DNA of 17,054 nucleotides. It comes from Pseudomonadota bacterium (GTDB lineage: Bacteria > Pseudomonadota > Alphaproteobacteria > Acetobacterales > Acetobacteraceae). The notes under the pieces are model-generated. The model saw only the letters and a program-made list of their open reading frames with translations. It made no database searches and was not told where the DNA came from. The stretch lies in the NCBI GenBank assembly GCA_021841985.1, contig JAKCCP010000207.1, forward strand, positions 1 to 17,054. Direction: 5' to 3'. The translations under genes and the position numbers were made by a program. Below, piece by piece: positions 14,238-17,054 of the stretch; the first letter of the stretch is position 1; every line of letters starts with the position of its first letter.

Positions 14238-15359
14238 ATGAAAAATTTTCCGCTGCCGTCCGCGACCCCGACGGAGCTTGGTTTCGCCGCCCGCCCCCTC
14301 GAACACCTCGACGCGCTGATCACCCGCCATATCGCCGAAGGCCGCTATCCCGGCGCACAGATCGCACTTGCCCGCCATGGCCGCCTCGCGCTCTCGAAAA
14401 CCTTCGGCGATGCCCGCCTCGCGCCGGCGCGGCAAGCGGCGGATGACGACACGCTCTGGCTGCTTTTTTCCAACACCAAAATCCTGACCATGGCGGCGAT
14501 CTGGAGCCTGATCGAGGAAGGCGTGCTCTCGATCAATGATCCCGTCGCCGATCATCTCCCCGAATTCGCCGCGCGCGGCAAAGGCGAGATCACGCTGTTT
14601 CAGGTCGCGACCCATCAGGGCGGCTTTCCCTCGGCCAATGTCTCGCGCGAGGCCTGGGCGGATCACGCCAGAATGCGCGCCGAGGTATGTGATTTCTCGC
14701 TCGAATGGACGCCAGGCTCGCGCGTGCATTACCATGGCCGGAGCGCCCATTTCACCCTCGCCATGGTGATCGAGGCGGCCACCGGCCGGGACTACCGCGC
14801 CGAAATCCATGACCGGGTGATCGCGCCGCTCGGTCTTGGCGATGAACTCCGGGTCGGCGTGCCGGAGGCGATGCTCGGGCGCTGCGCCGATATCCATGGC
14901 CCGGAGGGGGCGGAGGTTCCGGGCGAAAACACCGCCGCCTTCCGCGCCGCCGGCCTTCCGGGGAGCGGCGGTTACGGCTCCGCCCGCGCCATGGCGGCGT
15001 TTTATCAGATGATGCTGGGCGGCGGGCGGCTCCATGATGCGCGCCTGTTCTCGCCCCGGCTGATCGACTTCGTCACCCGCGACTTCACCGGCGAGCGCGG
15101 CGATGACGGCATGAGCGGGATCAGTATGCATCGCGGCCTCGGGCCGCATGGGCGGGGGCTCGGCCCGCGGATCCGGGGGCTCGGCAGCCTCGCCCATCCC
15201 GCCTGCTTCGGCCATGGCGGGGTGGGCAGTTCCTATTGCTGGGGCGACCCGGCGAGCGGCGTTTCCTTCGCCTATGTCACCAATTTCGTCGCCCCCGACC
15301 CCTGGCACTCGGCGCGGCTCGACCGGATCAGCAATCTCGTCCACGCGGCGATCGACTAA
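14238..15359 (+). CDS. Serine hydrolase, beta-lactamase/class C-like (EstB-type esterase family)
   Basis: 373 residues, no signal peptide, so cytoplasmic and unlikely to be a true periplasmic beta-lactamase. The catalytic S-x-x-K is FSNTK (Ser78, Lys81), preceded by DDDTLWLLFS, the usual lead-in. The second motif Tyr is Y165 in VHYHGRS (YxN replaced by YHG, as in EstB-like esterases). The third motif is FGHGGVGSSYCW with H326-G-G in place of KTG. THQGGFP (125-131) and DPVADHLPEFAA are standard in the family. Substrate is probably an ester, amide or D-amino acid peptide; not assigned. AGGGAG at 14225-14230 lies 7 nt before the ATG 14238. Residues 299-319 are three imperfect 7-residue copies just before the His motif. 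It stands alone between the exporter hairpin and the PQQ dehydrogenase leader; a role with the latter is unproven. Confidence 0.9.
   Translation: MKNFPLPSATPTELGFAARPLEHLDALITRHIAEGRYPGAQIALARHGRLALSKTFGDARLAPARQAADDDTLWLLFSNTKILTMAAIWSLIEEGVLSINDPVADHLPEFAARGKGEITLFQVATHQGGFPSANVSREAWADHARMRAEVCDFSLEWTPGSRVHYHGRSAHFTLAMVIEAATGRDYRAEIHDRVIAPLGLGDELRVGVPEAMLGRCADIHGPEGAEVPGENTAAFRAAGLPGSGGYGSARAMAAFYQMMLGGGRLHDARLFSPRLIDFVTRDFTGERGDDGMSGISMHRGLGPHGRGLGPRIRGLGSLAHPACFGHGGVGSSYCWGDPASGVSFAYVTNFVAPDPWHSARLDRISNLVHAAID
15132..15194 (+). repeat. 21-bp imperfect tandem repeat coding RGLGP-type heptapeptides
   Basis: Three consecutive 21-base units inside the serine hydrolase gene encode RGLGPHG, RGLGPRI and RGLGSLA (residues 299-319). 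Units 2 and 3 share cgggggctcggc at their start. The copies lie directly before the conserved FGHGG active-site loop. Confidence 0.75.
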
Positions 15360-15452
15360 AACTATTACTCGATCGAAAAGTATAGGTTCCTCTGGCTCCG
15401 GCGTTGTGCTTCTATCGCCGCATAATCAACGGCCAGAAACGGAGGAGGAAGC
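15360..15452 (+). promoter_or_regulatory. AT-rich leader with dyad and sigma54-like element before the PQQ dehydrogenase
   Basis: The 93 bases before the ATG at 15453 are markedly more AT-rich than the rest of the window. An imperfect dyad CTATTACT (15362-15369) / AGTATAG (15379-15385) flanks CGATCG at 15370-15375. CTGGCTC (15392-15398) and TTGTGC (15404-15409) have the 11-base T-to-T spacing of a -24/-12 sigma54 promoter, but the -12 GC dinucleotide reads GT. A CATAAT at 15421-15426 is only 11 bases after TTGTGC, too close for sigma70 pairing. GGAGGAGGAA ends two bases before the ATG and is a strong Shine-Dalgarno. Confidence 0.4.
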
Positions 15453-17054
15453 ATGTCGATCGGAAACCCGCGCATTTCCGGGGGGGTGGCGCTGTCCGCC
15501 CTGCTCGCACTCGGCACCACATTCGTGACCACACTGGGCGTGAGCGCCCGCGCCGATGAAGTCAACCGCGCGACGCTTTATGGCGATATGACTTCGGTGT
15601 CCCAGGACATGCTCAACCACGCCGGCCAGGACGCCAATAATTTCCTGATGACGCATGGGGATTACACGCAGAAGCGCTATTTCCCCAACCGCCAGATCAA
15701 CACCATGAACGTGCGCCATCTGCACCCGGCGTGGATTTTCCAGACCGAGGTCAAGGAGACCCAGGAAACCGCGCCGATCGTCGTCGATGGCGTGATGTAC
15801 GTCACCACCGCCTTCGATCACGTCTATGCGCTCGATGCCCGCACCGGCGCCGAGCTTTGGCACTACAAGCAGCCGCTCGGCGCGATCACCGTCTATTGCT
15901 GCGGGCCGAACAACCGTGGTGTCGCCGTCTATGACAACATGGTCTATCTCGCGACCCTCGATTCCAAGCTCGTCGCGCTCGACGCCAAGACCGGCAAGGT
16001 CGCCTGGCAGAGCGACATCGCCGACCCCGAACTCGGCTACAGCGAAACCATGGCGCCGACCGCCGTGGACGGCAAAATCCTCATCGGCACCAATGGCGGC
16101 GAGTACGGCATCCGCGGCTTCGTCAAGGCGTTCGACGCCAAGACCGGCAAGCTGATCTGGACCTTCAGCACCATCGCCGATAATTCAACCGGCGTGTGGG
16201 CGACCAAGGACGCGACCGGGCAGGATCTGCACCGCGACATCGCCGCCGAAAAAGCGGCGCTCGCCAAACTCGGCGACCCGGCGAAGAAACTCGGCGGCGG
16301 CGTGTGGCAGAATCCCTCCGTCGATCTCGCCAACCGGCGGATCTATTTCGTGGTCGGCAATCCCTCGCCCGATCTCGATGGCGCGCCGCGCCCGGGCGAT
16401 AACCTCTATACCGACAGCCTGGTTTCGGTCGATCTCGATACCGGCAAATATGTCTGCCATTTCCAGTATGTCCCGCATGACGTGTGGGATCTCGATTCGG
16501 TCAGCGCGACGGTGCTGGTCGATGCCAAGGGCGAGAACGGGGCAAGCGTTCCGGCCGTGCTCCATGCCGGCAAGACCGGCTTCGTCTATGTCAATGACCG
16601 CAAGGACTGCCATCTGATCCGTTTCTCCGAGGCGATGGTGCCGCAGGATCACATGTATGCCCTGCCCACCGCCTCGCCCGGCACGCGCATGCTGCCCGGC
16701 GCCAATGGCGGCGTCGAATGGTCGCCGATGGCGGTCGACCCCACGCTCAACCTCGCCTACGCGATCAATCTCCACCAGCCGATGCATTATTCGGTCAAGT
16801 CGGCCGCCTATCCCGGCGGCGACAAGCTCTGGCTCGGCGGCGCCTTCACCGTCATTGCCGAGGAAGAGCAATGGGGCAACGTCACCGCCGTCGACTACAA
16901 CAGCGGCAAAATCCGCTGGCAGGTGAAAACCCCGCAGCCGATGATCGGCGGCATTCTGGCGACCGCCGGCGGCCTCGTCTTCACCGGCGAGAGCAACGGC
17001 TTCTTCAAGGCCTATGATTCGCAAACCGGGGCCGAGCTGTGGCGCTTCCAGGCC
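15453..17054 (+). CDS. PQQ-dependent alcohol dehydrogenase, methanol/ethanol family (3' partial)
   Basis: 534 residues are visible and the frame is still open at the edge. Residues 1-34 are a Sec signal peptide (cut after SARA), so the enzyme is periplasmic. It oxidises alcohols or aldehydes with PQQ and passes electrons to a cytochrome c. Eight-bladed quinoprotein propeller signs: repeated AxDAxTGxxxW blades ([33 protein letters not shown]), the vicinal disulfide Cys149-Cys150 in [10 protein letters not shown], metal ligands Glu217 (GGEYGIRG) and Asn303 (GNPSPD), and catalytic Asp346 in HDVWDLDS. Asp348 two residues later is the extra acid found in lanthanide-dependent XoxF/PedH-type enzymes and lacking in calcium-type MxaF. 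Spacings 217-303-346 fit the MxaF order Glu177-Asn261-Asp303. GGAGGAGGAA precedes the ATG. The unseen C-terminus would show whether a cytochrome c domain is attached. Confidence 0.93.
   Translation, partial: MSIGNPRISGGVALSALLALGTTFVTTLGVSARADEVNRATLYGDMTSVSQDMLNHAGQDANNFLMTHGDYTQKRYFPNRQINTMNVRHLHPAWIFQTEVKETQETAPIVVDGVMYVTTAFDHVYALDARTGAELWHYKQPLGAITVYCCGPNNRGVAVYDNMVYLATLDSKLVALDAKTGKVAWQSDIADPELGYSETMAPTAVDGKILIGTNGGEYGIRGFVKAFDAKTGKLIWTFSTIADNSTGVWATKDATGQDLHRDIAAEKAALAKLGDPAKKLGGGVWQNPSVDLANRRIYFVVGNPSPDLDGAPRPGDNLYTDSLVSVDLDTGKYVCHFQYVPHDVWDLDSVSATVLVDAKGENGASVPAVLHAGKTGFVYVNDRKDCHLIRFSEAMVPQDHMYALPTASPGTRMLPGANGGVEWSPMAVDPTLNLAYAINLHQPMHYSVKSAAYPGGDKLWLGGAFTVIAEEEQWGNVTAVDYNSGKIRWQVKTPQPMIGGILATAGGLVFTGESNGFFKAYDSQTGAELWRFQA

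Noticed and set aside
14208..15344. 378-codon minus-strand frame opposite the serine hydrolase
   Set aside because: No family features; the plus-strand frame has SxxK, Tyr and HGG motifs and a Shine-Dalgarno.
14238..15359. Antibiotic-resistance beta-lactamase
   Set aside because: No signal peptide, YHG in place of YxN and HGG in place of KTG point to an esterase/peptidase-type relative.
15404..15426. Sigma70 promoter TTGTGC / CATAAT before the PQQ dehydrogenase
   Set aside because: Spacer is 11 bases, far from the 16-18 needed.

Overview
The window is GC-rich, gene-dense bacterial DNA. Codon use (strong G/C at third positions), protein family content and gene neighbourhoods point to an alphaproteobacterium, most likely in the Acetobacteraceae/Rhodospirillales. 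This placement is inference from the look of the proteins (a polyprenyl synthase divergent from DUF2007 and a methyltransferase, a periplasmic PQQ alcohol dehydrogenase, an RTX-type repeat protein); no 16S rRNA or other marker gene is present. No tRNA, rRNA, CRISPR array, insertion sequence, integrase or att-like site was seen. No gene-free stretch exceeds about 120 bases.

Layout, left to right. (1) 2-790 (+): the C-terminal end of a large glycine-rich RTX-like protein whose start lies outside the window. (2) 870-1964 (+): an LDH2/MDH2-type 2-hydroxyacid dehydrogenase, converging on a long minus-strand block. (3) 9509 down to 1939 (-): a complete branched-chain/hydrophobic amino-acid type ABC importer in the order ATPase livG, ATPase livF, permease livH, permease livM, periplasmic binding protein. 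It is followed on the same strand by a zeta-crystallin-type quinone oxidoreductase, an EamA/DMT permease and a YbfF-like alpha/beta hydrolase. (4) 10566 down to 9623 (-): a small DUF2007 protein translationally coupled to a TrmN6/YfiC-type methyltransferase. (5) 10684-12678 (+): a trans-polyprenyl diphosphate synthase (ubiquinone side chain), a LOG-family nucleotide 5'-monophosphate phosphoribohydrolase and an XRE-type regulator. The last two overlap by ATGA. (6) 12737-14167 (+): a DHA2-type multidrug exporter, followed by a strong hairpin. (7) 14238-15359 (+): a cytoplasmic serine hydrolase of the beta-lactamase/esterase EstB class. (8) 15453-17054 (+, runs off the right edge): a secreted PQQ-dependent alcohol dehydrogenase whose metal-site residues predict lanthanide use, preceded by an unusually AT-rich leader.

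How the genes work together: the importer block takes up an amino-acid-like or small carboxylate ligand; the downstream oxidoreductase, exporter and esterase may be co-transcribed with it, but a hairpin after the binding-protein gene could separate them. The polyprenyl synthase supplies the quinone tail, and the PQQ dehydrogenase would feed electrons to a periplasmic cytochrome and the respiratory chain. The window mostly looks like ordinary chromosome. The observations most worth following are the Asp-x-Asp metal signature in the PQQ dehydrogenase and its odd upstream region, the LOG-XRE coupled pair, the 15-bp tandem repeat spanning the quinone reductase stop codon, and the heptapeptide repeat near the hydrolase active site. 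I did not find a convincing wholly new system.
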